From Mytilus trossulus (lineage: Eukaryota > Mollusca > Bivalvia > Mytilida > Mytilidae): a DNA stretch of 64,000 nucleotides. The stretch is taken from assembly GCF_036588685.1 (NCBI RefSeq), contig NC_086375.1:45539270-45603269 (forward strand), written 5' to 3'. The notes under the pieces were generated by a model, which saw nothing but the letters and a program-made list of their open reading frames with translations, was not told the DNA's origin and ran no database searches. Made by a program: the position numbers and the translations under genes. Positions 52,890 to 64,000 of this stretch are shown in pieces (within the stretch, counting starts at the first letter, position 1; the number at the start of each line of letters is the position of its first letter).

Positions 52890-55800
52890 TCACTCCAATT
52901 CAACAATCACATCTCCTTCATCAACTGTCTGTCCTTCTTTAAAATTAACTGCCTTTATCTGGAATATAAATTTTAAAGACATTTTAAACACATACATTTT
53001 TATTACTTGATAACATAATCTGACAAGCTGCATTTGATGCAACACATGGCCTAATAATGTTCAGAGAGCTCTTTTGAAACTTTTAATCATATCACTTCTA
53101 AATATGAAAAGAATAATCATTTTTGTGTAATCCAGAAACCCATTCAAAATATCAACAAATCATAAGAGAATGAAAGCAGTTGGTAAGTCTGTATAACTAA
53201 CATAATATAATGAACATGCAAACAAAAAAAATCTATGAATCGCACCTTTCCTGTTTTAGCTGCCACTAGGCTGTTCTGCATTTTCATGGCCTCTAATACA
53301 CAAACCTCCTGACCCTCAGCCACCTGAAAAGTAAATTTATCAATTATTTAGGACATCCTAAAATAATTACATTAGATGCATGTTTCATTATGATACAGTT
53401 AGTTTGATTGGCTAACAGCAATTTTGCATCCTTCTGAAATTCACATTCATTACACAATGAAGGTGACACGAGGTCCAACAATAAAATTCACAGGTAAAAA
53501 GAAATTGATCAAAATCATGTTTTCATGATCCTAGCTAAAAAAACGTAATTATAAGATTGAATGCTTATTTTTCTAACTTCATAGGGGTGTAAAAGCGTTG
53601 ACTATGCACACATTTTTGGAATAAAGGGCTTCTGCACTTCATACAAAATGTACTTCAGTCAACACTTTTACACCCAAAAAGAAACATTCAATTCTAAATA
53701 ATCTACATGACTTTTGTCTTACCATCCCAGGACTATATTTCAATTCAAGTCAGACCCAAAATTTTACCACTCAAAGAAGCATATATAACCCTTCCTTAGA
53801 AGCTACCAGACTCACATATAAGTTCAACCAAACCAAGTTTAACAATAAGTCAATTAATATTCAACATCTGGACTTGTAATGAAGAATAAAATGTATATAA
53901 GGGTAAACATCTAAGGAAATAAAATGTATGAATCTCCAAGATAATTCAACATAACATTTTATATGACTACTGGTATATTGCATGTATTATAAAAAAAAAC
54001 TCTCAACTAAGACAAAACATAACTTAAGTTAGAGATTTGGCAATAGAGTAGCTCTTCCCCAATTTTTGTTTTCTTCAAGAATGGCTTTGGATATTCATTG
54101 GGTTGATTGATTGGTTTTGGTGTGTAACCTCAATTTCATCACTATTCATTTGGCAAAATTGTGGACCTCAACTTTTAATGGTAGGAGAAGAGGGAGTGTC
54201 GTTAGAGAATAGCAACCATAGGCAGGAAAAGTATGTTTACTTGGATACCTCAAGAAACTCCATTGGTCAAACTGATTGTGTATAAAACTAGAGGCTCTAA
54301 AGAGCCTGTGTCGCTCACCTTGGTCTATGTTAATATTAAACATTGTACACAAATTAATTCATGACAAAATTGTGTTTTGGTGATGGTGATGCTTTTGAAG
54401 ATCTTACTTTAATAAACATTTTTGCTGCTTACAATTATCTCTATCTATAACAGTAGTTTCTGTGGAAAATGTTAGTAAAAATCTACAAATTTTGTGAAAA
54501 TTGTTAAAAAATGACTATGAAGGGCAATAACTCCTCAGGGGGTCATTTGACTATTTTGGTCATGTTGACTTATTTTTAGTTCTTACTTTACTGTACATTA
54601 TTGCTGTTTACAGTTTATCTCTATCTATAATAATATTCAAGATAATAACAAAAAAACAGCAAAATTTCCTCAAAATTACCAATTTAGGGGCAGCAACCTA
54701 ACAACCGATGATCCAATTCATCTGAAAATTCTAGGGCAGATAGATCTTGACCTGATCAACAATTTTACCTCTGTCAGATTTGCTCTTAATGCTTTGTTTT
54801 TTGGGTTATAAGCCAAAAACTGCATTTTTCCCCATATTCTATTTTTAGCCATGGCTGCCAATTTGGTTGGTTGGCCGAGTTACCGGACACAATTTTTATA
54901 CTAGAATTTCTCCTCTGAGACCAGTAGTTTCAGAGGAGAAGATTTTTCTAAAAGATAACTAAGATTTACGAAAAATGGTTAAAAATTGACTATAAAAGGC
55001 AATAACTCCTACAGTGGTCAACTGACCATTTTGGTCATGTTGACTTATTTGTAGATCTTACTTTGCTGAACATTATTGCTGTTTACAGTTTTTCTCTATT
55101 GATAATAATATTCAAGATAATAACCAAAAACAGCAAAATTTCCTCAAAATTACCAATTTAGGGGCAGCAACCTAACAACCGATGATCCAATTCATCTGAA
55201 AATTCTAGGGCAGATAGATCTTGACCTGATCAACAATTTTACCTCTGTCAGATTTGCTCTTAATGCTTTGTTTTTTGGGTTATAAGCCAAAAACTGCATT
55301 TTTCCCCATATTCTATTTTTAGCCATGGCTGCCAATTTGGTTGGTTGGCCGAGTTACCGGACACAATTTTTATACTAGAATTTCTCCTCTGAGACCAGTA
55401 GTTTCAGAGGAGAAGATTTTTCTAAAAGATAACTAAGATTTACGAAAAATGGTTAAAAATTGACTATAAAAGGCAATAACTCATACAGTGGTCAACTGAC
55501 CATTTTGGTCATGTTGACTTATTTGTAGATCTTACTTTGCTGAACATTATTGCTGTTTACAGTTTTTCTCTATTGATAATAATATTCAAGATAATAACCA
55601 AAAACAGCAAAATTTCCTCAAAATTACCGATTCAGGGGCAGCAACCTAACAACGGAATGTCAGATTCATCTGAAAATTTTACAGCAGATAGATCTTAACC
55701 TGATAAACAATTTCACCCTTTGACAAATTTGCTCTAAATGCTTTGGTTTTTGAGTTATAAGCCAAAAACTGCATTTTACCCCTATGTTCTATTTTTAGCC

Positions 55801-58800
55801 ATGGCGGCCATCTTGGTTGGTTGGCAGGGTCACCGGACACAATTTTCAAACTAAATACCTCAATGATGATTTTGGGCAAGTTTGGTTAAATTTGGCCCAG
55901 TAGTTTCAGAGGAGAAGATTTTTGTAAAAGTTAACGCCGGACGCAGGACGACGACGATGACGATGACGACGACGAAGTGATGAGAAAAGCTCACTTGGCC
56001 CTTTGGGCCAGGTGAGCTAAAAATTGAATAACTCAATCTGAATGTGGTAATAACTTAAAAATCAATAATATGAAATTTTAATTATTTTTTACCGATTCTC
56101 CAACTACGGCTGTAACTGATTTTAACATTCCTGGCATAGGAGCTGAAATCAGTGTTGAGATATCTGCATCTGCCCTCTCAGGCAAGTATTCCAACATTTT
56201 ACTGGTGAACTCATCCATAACTGATACAGGGAACTGATCAAATAAAAAGATTTGCATATTTTAACATCAAAAGGATTTGTGGTAAGTGGTAACAGTATGA
56301 TTTGAATAACATTATTTATTTATTACATCACAGAATTTTTCCGCTTCAGGAGCGTATATTTTCCCATAAAATGCTCATTTTCTGACGTCATCGTTCTATG
56401 ATGTCGTGTAGCTCTTTTAAAAAAAGCATATGACGTGGGAGTACAATTGGAACAGCCCATACAATATATTCATAGTTAACCACTGTGTGTATTCAAAGCA
56501 TTTGAAGGACGTCATATTAGAATTCATATTTGTGGAAATATTAAAATTAAAAAAGAGATGAAAAAGATCAACAATTCTAAGTTTACTAACTTCTAAAATA
56601 TTGTTCAATTAACATGAGAGCAATTGTCTTATCTATATAATTGCTGATAAGAGGCAGAAGAATTAAGTGAACTACAAAATATATTAAGTATTGAACAAAT
56701 TAAAAAACACACACTGTAAACAATAAATTAAAAGTTATAAACCTACCACAGTGCCAAAAAATCTGAGATTATATTTTCCTCCACCCATTCTTTGTGAAAG
56801 CTGAAAAAATAAAAGATTTTTAAAATTTCTACAATGACAGTTATTCAAATGATGTCTAGAAAATCAAACGACAATGAAATGCAAATATGACATTTACACC
56901 TTTTTTCATTCAGGTTATTACTTTTCAATTTCATTCATTTATCAATCTTGTTTTGAAAACCTAGAAAAAAATATACTACCTATTGTATAATCAGATATGT
57001 GTATCAATATTTGGAATACATCTTCGGTATAAAATATATATACAATTAATGTATTTTACTTATCATTTTCTGACCAGTGTACCTCTCATTTTAGACACTT
57101 AATTTGGAAAATGAATAAACTTTACAACCATAATAAGGTAGAAATATATAATATTATCTTACCACTAAAGGAAAATCAGCTGAAAAATTATGAATGATAA
57201 AGGAAGAAGAATTTGTTATCTTCAAGATACAAGAAAAGTATGGACAGTAATAGGAACCTTTTTACAAGCCCTTACATCACTTACCCTTCTTCAACAAGAG
57301 ATAATAACATGGTTATGTATTGTAAAATAGAACAAGATTTAAATATTATAATTTAAAAAAACCCATTAATTAACAATATGAAAGATGTGATCATGATAAC
57401 CAACACATCTGATATATTACCTGGAAGATCCTATGATTTCCATTGATGTCTGTTTCTATCAGTGGTGTAGTAAAATTAATGTCACTTGATATTGATATTG
57501 TTCTTCCTCCAATGTCCATCTACCAACAACAAACAAATTCAGTAAATCAAAAATATAGTTTGTATTTCATCTAATATATATAAACATGTAAAAGGCTAAC
57601 TTTGGGGAAAAATAGCATTTAGTGTTAAATGAATTCATTTTTCATAGAAAGAAAACTATAAGAAAACGTAACGTGGAAATATAGATTCTTACATTGATAC
57701 CAGTGGATTATCGGATTTATCCAATCAAGATAGTTAAATTATCAATTTTAAAGTCCAAGCCTCAGCGACGACTTTAAAATTCATAATTTAACTAATGGGA
57801 TTGGATAAATCCAATAATCCATGAGAAACTATGTAAGAATCTATTTCTCTAATGATTGAAAAAATAAATTTTCTTTTTTTGTTAAATGAAAATCCCGTTC
57901 CAGTGCCTTTCACATTCCATGAAGTTGTCAATTTCATTAATACCTGTTAGCATATTTTGGTTCATCCAGTTAGCTAAAAAGGTTATGACCCTTAAAATCA
58001 TCGAATGATCTTTTGAGATCATTAGCAACCACACATTGATTAATTTTATTTTATACAATTGGTTCAGAACAGGATAAATTTCCATAGAATTAGAGAAAAA
58101 CTAATATCAACTTTTCTTTTCCAGATATATAGAGGTTTTGATGCAGTCTTCTTCATTAAACAATTCTTTAAACAATGTCTCAAGATGTAATTTCACTAGA
58201 AATCAAAACATCTTATAACTAGTGCATCAAATGTCATCAATTAACACATGGTCCAACAGGAATTTAACATCTAGACTTAATCAATGACAATAAATAACAG
58301 GATCAGGACTGTTAGGCAAGCACTTCAGCTTGTGGAAAACATTAAACTGATATTTTTTGCACTTAGCACTTCTCTTAAACCTCAATCATTGAAATATTTT
58401 CATTTAGAAGCAAATGAGAGCTTTGGTTAAACTCACCAGGTTTCTGTGAGAAATCAAAAAAAATTATTCAAGTAACCTTATCGCTAATCATTTTAAGTAT
58501 AAAGCACAGCAGTTTCTAAGTCACTCAACATGAAATATTTCATGTAGATTAGAAACCACCTTTTATAGCTTACTATGCGGTATGGGCTTTGCTCATTGTT
58601 AAAGGCTGTACGGTGACCTATAGTTGTTAATGTTTGTGTCATTTTGGTCTTTTGTGGATAGTTGTCTCATTGGCAATCATACCACATCTTCTTTTTTATA
58701 TTTGACATATTTTTAAGTGTTTATTATACTTACATTAATCTGTCCATCTGTCAAGGTTGCTTTCACTGACACTGAATCGCCACCTGGTTGATTAACAACT

Positions 58801-61800
58801 AATGCCCATTCTGTAGGAGCATTTGTATCCATTGGGATTCTTTAAAAAAATATGTAAGTTAAGCTTCAAATATTCTAATCTTTTATTATAAAAAAATAAA
58901 CTCAACAAGAGATATTGAGCAAGTAACTCTTCTATACCATACAGACCATAAGGTTTGATTAATTTCATTTTCAAATATCATTTTCAAACATCATTTCTAA
59001 ATATTTTTAAAAATATACATTCCCAATTGAACTAATAAACTAACAATTTTGACTGTCAATAAAACATGAGAATATGTTTGTTAGGGGCAGAAGTTTTGCT
59101 CTACAACATGCTACCTAAGACCCCATTCCATCCTGTCCTGGCTGTGTATCTATAAATTATGCACCACAATATGATTGCCCTCTTTAAAAATGGATTTTAC
59201 TGCCTGACAGACTAAGTATCTATAATAACGCACAATCAAATGATTGCCCCTTTTTCAGCCGAACAGACTAAGTTGGGGGATGACCAAATTCCTGTACCCC
59301 ATTCAACCCTTGCGGTTAATTATAGCGGAGAAGACCACCAGTGATCCTTACAAGGAGACTACATTCTTACAATGTTAGACAAACAGTTGTTGACAGTTGT
59401 AATTAATTTATGTTGATAAACATCATTGCAAAATAAACCAATTGTAATATCTTCTCCATCTTACATCCCATTAGAATCATAACAAATATATAAAAAATTT
59501 CAAGGATGTGTTTTTTTCTCATAATAAAAGCCCTGTTTTTATAGAGTTATGTATCTTGTCTTGCTTTACAAGAATACTTATTTACCTAGTTTGGTTAGTA
59601 AACATTCTGGCTACTAGCTGATCTTTGATATATATAGCAACTGCCATTGCACATAAGTCATTGTTTTCATCTGCTGACAAAACTTTACCTGAAAATACAA
59701 TTAATTCATGATCAAAATTTAATAAGTCAGAAATAATTTCATCAACAATAAAACTTTCTTCTGTCATTATGTGTAAAAGAGGGGCAAAGATACCAGACGA
59801 ACAGTCAAACTCATAGATCGAAAATAAACTGACAACGCCATGGCTAACAACGAAAATGACAAACAGACAAATAATAAAACACAAGACACAACATAGAAAA
59901 CTAAGTACTAAGCAACATGAACCCCACCAAAAACAGCCAGGGGTTATCTGCGGTGCTCTGGGAGGGTTAGCAGATTCTGCTCCACATGTGGCACCCATCG
60001 TGTTGCTTATGTTATTTATAATATCATAAAAAGCAAATACAATGTTCATTAAAAACTCAATCTTTAAATTTTATGTGTTGAACATTTACCTGGGAAACCA
60101 TCTGGATACACTGATGGCAGATAGTTAGTACTGATATCACCAGCTACAAATCTTTTCTCTGTTACAATATCACGTAATAATGGAATATTATGGGTAACAC
60201 CTGAAAATGAAAAAGGGTACTCCAATATATTGTTGGTAAAATTACAATGAAAAAATCAAAAATATTACACTTGACATGCCTTAAGGTGCAAGAATTTGGC
60301 ATTACATGCTCTAGTTTAAGTACGAAATGTTTATGATAAAACATTGCATGAAAAATGTCATTGTAGTGAACTGTATCCAATAGTTACAAGGCCAGGACAG
60401 AATACAGACACAGAAAAATGTGACATAAAACCAGAAATAATTTATTCTATTATTACTGCAGACTAAATGTGCTGAACTGTTGAAAATATTTTTTTGTAAG
60501 ATTAAAGTTCATAACTAATCATGAGCTTAGCTGTTGACACATATATACAATTGACAATAAAGCAAAGGAATGCAAAATTTGTAAAATATAAGAGATGCTT
60601 TCAATAAATTCTTACCTCTAATAACATAGGAATCTAGAGCTGTAACCATGGTATCTAAAGCTGCCTGTCTATTTTCACCATAAGTTACTAGCTGTAAATT
60701 GCAAAATCTGGCTTTAAATCTCTATCAGTTAATTTGCATTTCTTTGTAATAAATAATACAGTCTTTCATAGATACAGAATTACCAAACTTTATTCATACC
60801 ACATGATTATGAGAACTTTGGAATTTAAGCAGATATCAAGACTTATACACAAGGTATATAGTTGCAATACTGTTGTTAATTCATTACAGATGTCATTTTT
60901 TGGAATTAATATTGATTCACTCATATGGTCTTTGCATTTGGAACAACGCGTTTAATCTAAAACAGTGGTTGGCATGATACACGTTATGTTCTTCTTGAAT
61001 AATTAGTGATGGCATGATACTAAACAGGAGAGATTGTGGTTTGATTTTCATAGGATGAATGAAGACATAAACTTTCAATCTTGAGCTGGCATATCAGTAA
61101 CTGCTAGTAGTCCTTTGTTAATTACTGTTTATCATTGTCATTTTATTTGTTTCTTCTGTAACTTATTCAAGTATCAGACTTAACTTATTTTGAACTGAGT
61201 TTTTCTGTGCATTTTGCTGTGTGTTTTATTCAACATTGGCTAGAGGTATAGGGGGAAAGTGTTGTCAATTTCATTGAAGGCATCACTGTGAATTTAAGAT
61301 GAAGAACAGCAATAAGAGATCTGTTCTTTTTCTTCTTGTAAGTTTTTAACTGTGTAGTATTGATTTGTCGTCATGGATTGATCCATCACAGCACAATTTC
61401 TTTTTATAGAAAACATTATTGTTAATGAACCAGCTGAACCCTGGCTTTGTGTGTGAGATTTTCTTGCTGTGTTGAATGCCCATTGATGGCATTGGGTTGT
61501 TTTCTGATCTTTTGTTGGGTTCTTGTCTATTTGACACATTCCCCATTTCCATTCTGTATTCTTTAATCACTTTTTCCATCAGAAAAGGCAAAGCCTTCAG
61601 ATTTATTTTCCAATGATATATGATATAGAATAAGTGAATAAAAGGTTATACCATTCATAAATGTGTCTGGATAGTAGAAACTTACTTTACATATCATTGG
61701 ATCATAGTAAATACTGATCTCACTACCCTCCTGTATACCACTATCACAACGCACCTGAAACAAATACATATCAACACAATCATTATATTACATATATAGA

Positions 61801-64000
61801 CCTACTATCAATATGCACAAGAGTTGCAAAGAACAATGACATATTTAAAGCAAAAGTAAACTTTTTCCAAGTTCAAAGATTGAAATACTAGAAAATAACT
61901 AATATAACTGGTCAATAAAAGAAATTGGTATTCTGTTATTACTTACTCTATCTATATGATTAGGTTCTATATACTTGTACAATCTTCCTATGGATGGCAT
62001 ACCAAAATTCTTGTATGGATCCTGTAAATAAAGGGTGCATAAAATGAGAAAATATGTCTTTGCAGTAAACACTGATTGGAATTAAAACTAGCAACAATGA
62101 AATTGTAAGTCTTCATAAATAATACTGGAATAATGTGTGTAAACAGTGTGTTCAAACTTTTTAATCAGGGTATGTAAAATTCTTTCAAGCAATATTACAA
62201 CCAAGTACAACACTAATAGAACTGCATACTAAAGATAATCAAATATAGAATAAACCATACATGGCCTGGAAATATAAATTTTATTTTTTAAAAGCTTAGA
62301 AACATCTAGAAAGCATGGCTCTGTTGAGCATTTCAATCCTGTTTTGAGCCAAGTTTTGATTCTTAACTTTTTATATCAGAAGAATAGTAGACTTATATTT
62401 ATTAACTTCTACACCATTTGGTCCCTGGTGGAGAGCTGTCTCATTTGGCAATCATACCACATCTTTGTTAGTTTTATATTTACCTCAGCATAGACTCTAC
62501 ATTCAAATGCCCAACCATCTATTGGAATGTCTGCCTGAGTATGTAATAACTTGTTTCCTGTAAATTTAAACAACACTGAATCAACTAAGACATCATCTAA
62601 ATAAAGGAGCAAAAGATGAAGTGCTGAGTTACCTATTTTACATACCTGTCAACCTGTGACGATGAAAATGCAGGTCATGACCTGCATTGAAGAATCAAAT
62701 CTCAGGTCATAACGCGTACAAACTTTTTCGAGCTGAATTTCAGTATTTATGGTACATTTTCTTACAATGTATATCAAAGATACCAAAACATTAATACATG
62801 TTCACTAGGTTTAGTCTTTTATTATCTTTTTAATTATTAATTTACTGCACTTTTAAAGATATTTTAGAGTGATATTCCAATGTTTGTGCCTACTAGCTAT
62901 GTAGCTTCTACAATCATATGATATAGGAAGAATTATCAACTCAACAATATATGGAAGTGTTTAACGACCTTGACTGGCTTTTCAGCCCTCGCACTGACGG
63001 TAACTCAACAATAGAATTGGAAATTAGACTATGATAAAATATAGTAATACAGTTAAAGGAAGTCTAAATGTAAAAAATAATATTCTATTTTTTTTTTAAA
63101 TATTGTATAAAGGTATAAAAATATTGAAAAGTTATTTTACAATATGTATTTGAATTTTATATTTTTAAATGATTAAATCTTTTTCACCCATAAAACGTAA
63201 ATATAAGGAATAATTTTGAATAGTGACAAATAAGGGGAAGTAACTAGTTGAAATATTTTTGTTTATGTTTATAGTGCAATTTATTTACGACCTAAAGCTA
63301 AGGTAATTGGTGTTAATTAACGATGTGTTTGACACCATAGCTGTCAAATGAAGCCATGCACTTAATGGGTCACTTAATTTGACAGTTTACATAGCTAGAT
63401 GAACTTCCTGATCATGGAAGAATTACGAATTTGCCGGTATTTCAAAGGAATATTACTTATGAAATCAATCTCAAGGCTAAAAAAAACCGAGTGAAATTGG
63501 GTCATTTTCGGAATTCCCGGGTTATTTTAATGACCCGGCGGGTGTCCCGGGTGATCCCTCAGAATTGTGAAAATCTCGGGTCACACCCGCAGAATACGGG
63601 TCAGTTGACAGGTATGATTTTAGTAGAATGTATCATTCTCCCTCTGTTTCAGTTTTATGACAAGTAACAAGACTACAGGTATGTACTTAGTGTATGAGAA
63701 CTGAAAATCAGTTAATTGCATGGACTTGAAATCATTTTTAAAATGGACATCCATATTAATACCTTTCACCAAGTAGTCTGCGTACAGAAATATCTATATG
63801 GTTGTTTATTTTTTGTTTCGGAGAACTAGCTGCAAACAAACACAGATAAAAATTGACAAGGACAACACTGGCATTCTGAAAGTCTGTTGCAACTTTTTTG
63901 ATGTGAGCTATAAGAATGAGTATTGATAATGCAAACTAAATTAATACATACCACTTGATACTCTAATCATCTGGTTTACAATATCTATACCAGTAATACT
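52890..64000 (-). CDS. PCCA: propionyl-CoA carboxylase alpha subunit, C-terminal half (13 exons, 5' end outside window)
   Basis: Minus-strand exons, in order: >64000-63952, 62557-62484, 62021-61947, 61754-61686, 60691-60616, 60200-60090, 59688-59586, 58839-58734, 57519-57421, 56800-56747, 56233-56093, 53323-53246, 52958-52890. All junctions are GT/AG and the phases sum to 367 codons plus stop. The first exons are the end of the biotin carboxylase domain ([27 protein letters not shown]). The middle is the subunit-contact (BT) domain. The last three exons form the biotinyl carrier domain with A-P-M-P-G and the biotinylated lysine in E-A-M-K-M, ending V-I-V-E-L-E. Human PCCA is about 728 aa. The product is the mitochondrial enzyme converting propionyl-CoA to methylmalonyl-CoA together with the beta subunit. 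Introns carry many repeats. Confidence 0.95.
53554..53696. mobile_element. MITE-like inverted repeat in PCCA intron
   Basis: 'ggggtgtaaaagcgttgac' pairs with 'gtcaacacttttacaccc'; the outer 'attgaatg' / 'cattcaat' also pair. About 143 bp. Confidence 0.65.
54290..56020. mobile_element. Pearl/Helentron-like element with ~475-bp tandem units and hairpin ends
   Basis: Direct units begin with 'cattattgctgtttacag' at 54596, 55071 and 55545 (periods 475 and 474); the first two are almost identical. The left end has a 6-bp-stem hairpin at 54292-54307 ('aggctctaaagagcct'). The right end has GAC/GAT triplets (55938-55977) and then a 14-bp-stem hairpin at 55988-56018 with one mismatch. No ORF. It lies within a PCCA intron. 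Confidence 0.8.
57681..57844. mobile_element. palindromic MITE, 164 bp
   Basis: 'atagattcttacat' is inverted at the other end, and the arms pair for about 75 bp each ('ggatttatccaatc', 'agttaaattat', 'attttaaagtc'), leaving almost no loop. In a PCCA intron. Confidence 0.85.
58555..58700 (+). repeat. R1 dispersed repeat, 3' part
   Basis: 'ttttatagcttactatgcgg' to 'gtctcattggcaatcatacc' and 'acatcttctt'. In a PCCA intron. Confidence 0.8.
59770..60000 (+). repeat. R5 dispersed repeat
   Basis: 'gaacagtcaaactcatagat', 'aaataaactgacaacgccat', 'catgaaccccaccaaaaaca'. It abuts the PCCA exon 59586-59688, so a long reverse ORF (59582-60049) is an exon fused to repeat and is not a protein. Confidence 0.75.
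60895..61560 (+). repeat. R2 dispersed repeat, long copy
   Basis: From 'ggaattaatattgattcact' through 'agtaactgctagtagtcctt' to 'cattccccatttccattctg'. It gives the order of R2 blocks without interruption. Confidence 0.75.
62641..63616. mobile_element. non-autonomous DNA transposon, 976 bp, with target duplication
   Basis: The left end 'catacctgtcaac' is perfectly inverted at the right end ('gttgacaggtatg', 63604-63616). Both sides are flanked by the same 6 bp, 'atttta' (62635-62640 and 63617-63622). The subterminal parts are GC-richer with self-complementary blocks ('gcaggtcatgacctgc', 'cccgggttattttaatgacccggcgggtg'-type arms). No transposase. In a PCCA intron. Confidence 0.8.

Noticed and set aside
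59582-60049. 155-codon reverse ORF
   Set aside because: It is one PCCA exon read through its acceptor into an R5 repeat; the hydrophobic part is the repeat and also appears at 9857-10111.

Overview
The window looks like nuclear DNA of a marine bivalve, most likely a mussel (Mytilus-like). It is AT-rich, introns are long, splice sites are consensus, and most of the length is dispersed repeats of kinds I associate with mussels and oysters: elements with internal tandem repeats and GAC-triplet ends, foldback MITEs, and several repeat families present in many copies within these 64 kb. The species call is inference; no rRNA or mitochondrial marker is present.

Four protein-coding loci can be reconstructed exon by exon. 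(1) 7289-10672, minus strand: a complete four-exon calcyphosin (four EF-hands, 186 aa). (2) 22372-25539 and (3) 36786-39812, plus strand: two paralogues (824 and 670 aa) of the N-terminal part of the zinc-finger antiviral protein/PARP12 family. Each has a disordered charged N-terminus, a winged-helix domain, four CCCH fingers and a WWE domain split by a phase-2 intron at the same place; neither has a PARP catalytic domain in the model. (4) 52890 to the right edge, minus strand: the last 13 exons (367 aa) of the propionyl-CoA carboxylase alpha subunit, ending in the biotin carrier domain. Two exon-like segments near the left edge (247-414, 1320-1433) may belong to an unrecognised plus-strand gene, and 13871-14117 holds a small frameshifted coding-like segment.

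Repeat families are labelled R1-R5 here. R1 ends in a 'cataccacatcttctt'-type motif; R2 ends in 'cattccccatttccattctc'; R3 carries 'cctgacttggtacagg'; R4 carries 'gcgcgtttcgtct'; R5 carries 'gacagtcaaactcataaatc'. Pearl/Helentron-like elements with internal tandem repeats lie at 3330-3890, 11290-11830, 21330-22170, 30188-31967 and 54290-56020. DNA-transposon-like elements with inverted ends lie at 12233-12505, 14867-15023, 15027-16304, 16319-16490, 27573-27713, 53554-53696, 57681-57844 and 62641-63616. A non-LTR retrotransposon remnant lies at 32700-33404.

The genes are functionally unrelated neighbours, apart from the CCCH/WWE pair. That pair is best read as a local duplication whose copies have diverged in their disordered tails and been separated by about 11 kb of repeats. 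It is the most interesting biology in the window: candidate innate-immunity or RNA-binding proteins with an architecture that differs from the vertebrate ZAP/PARP12 layout.
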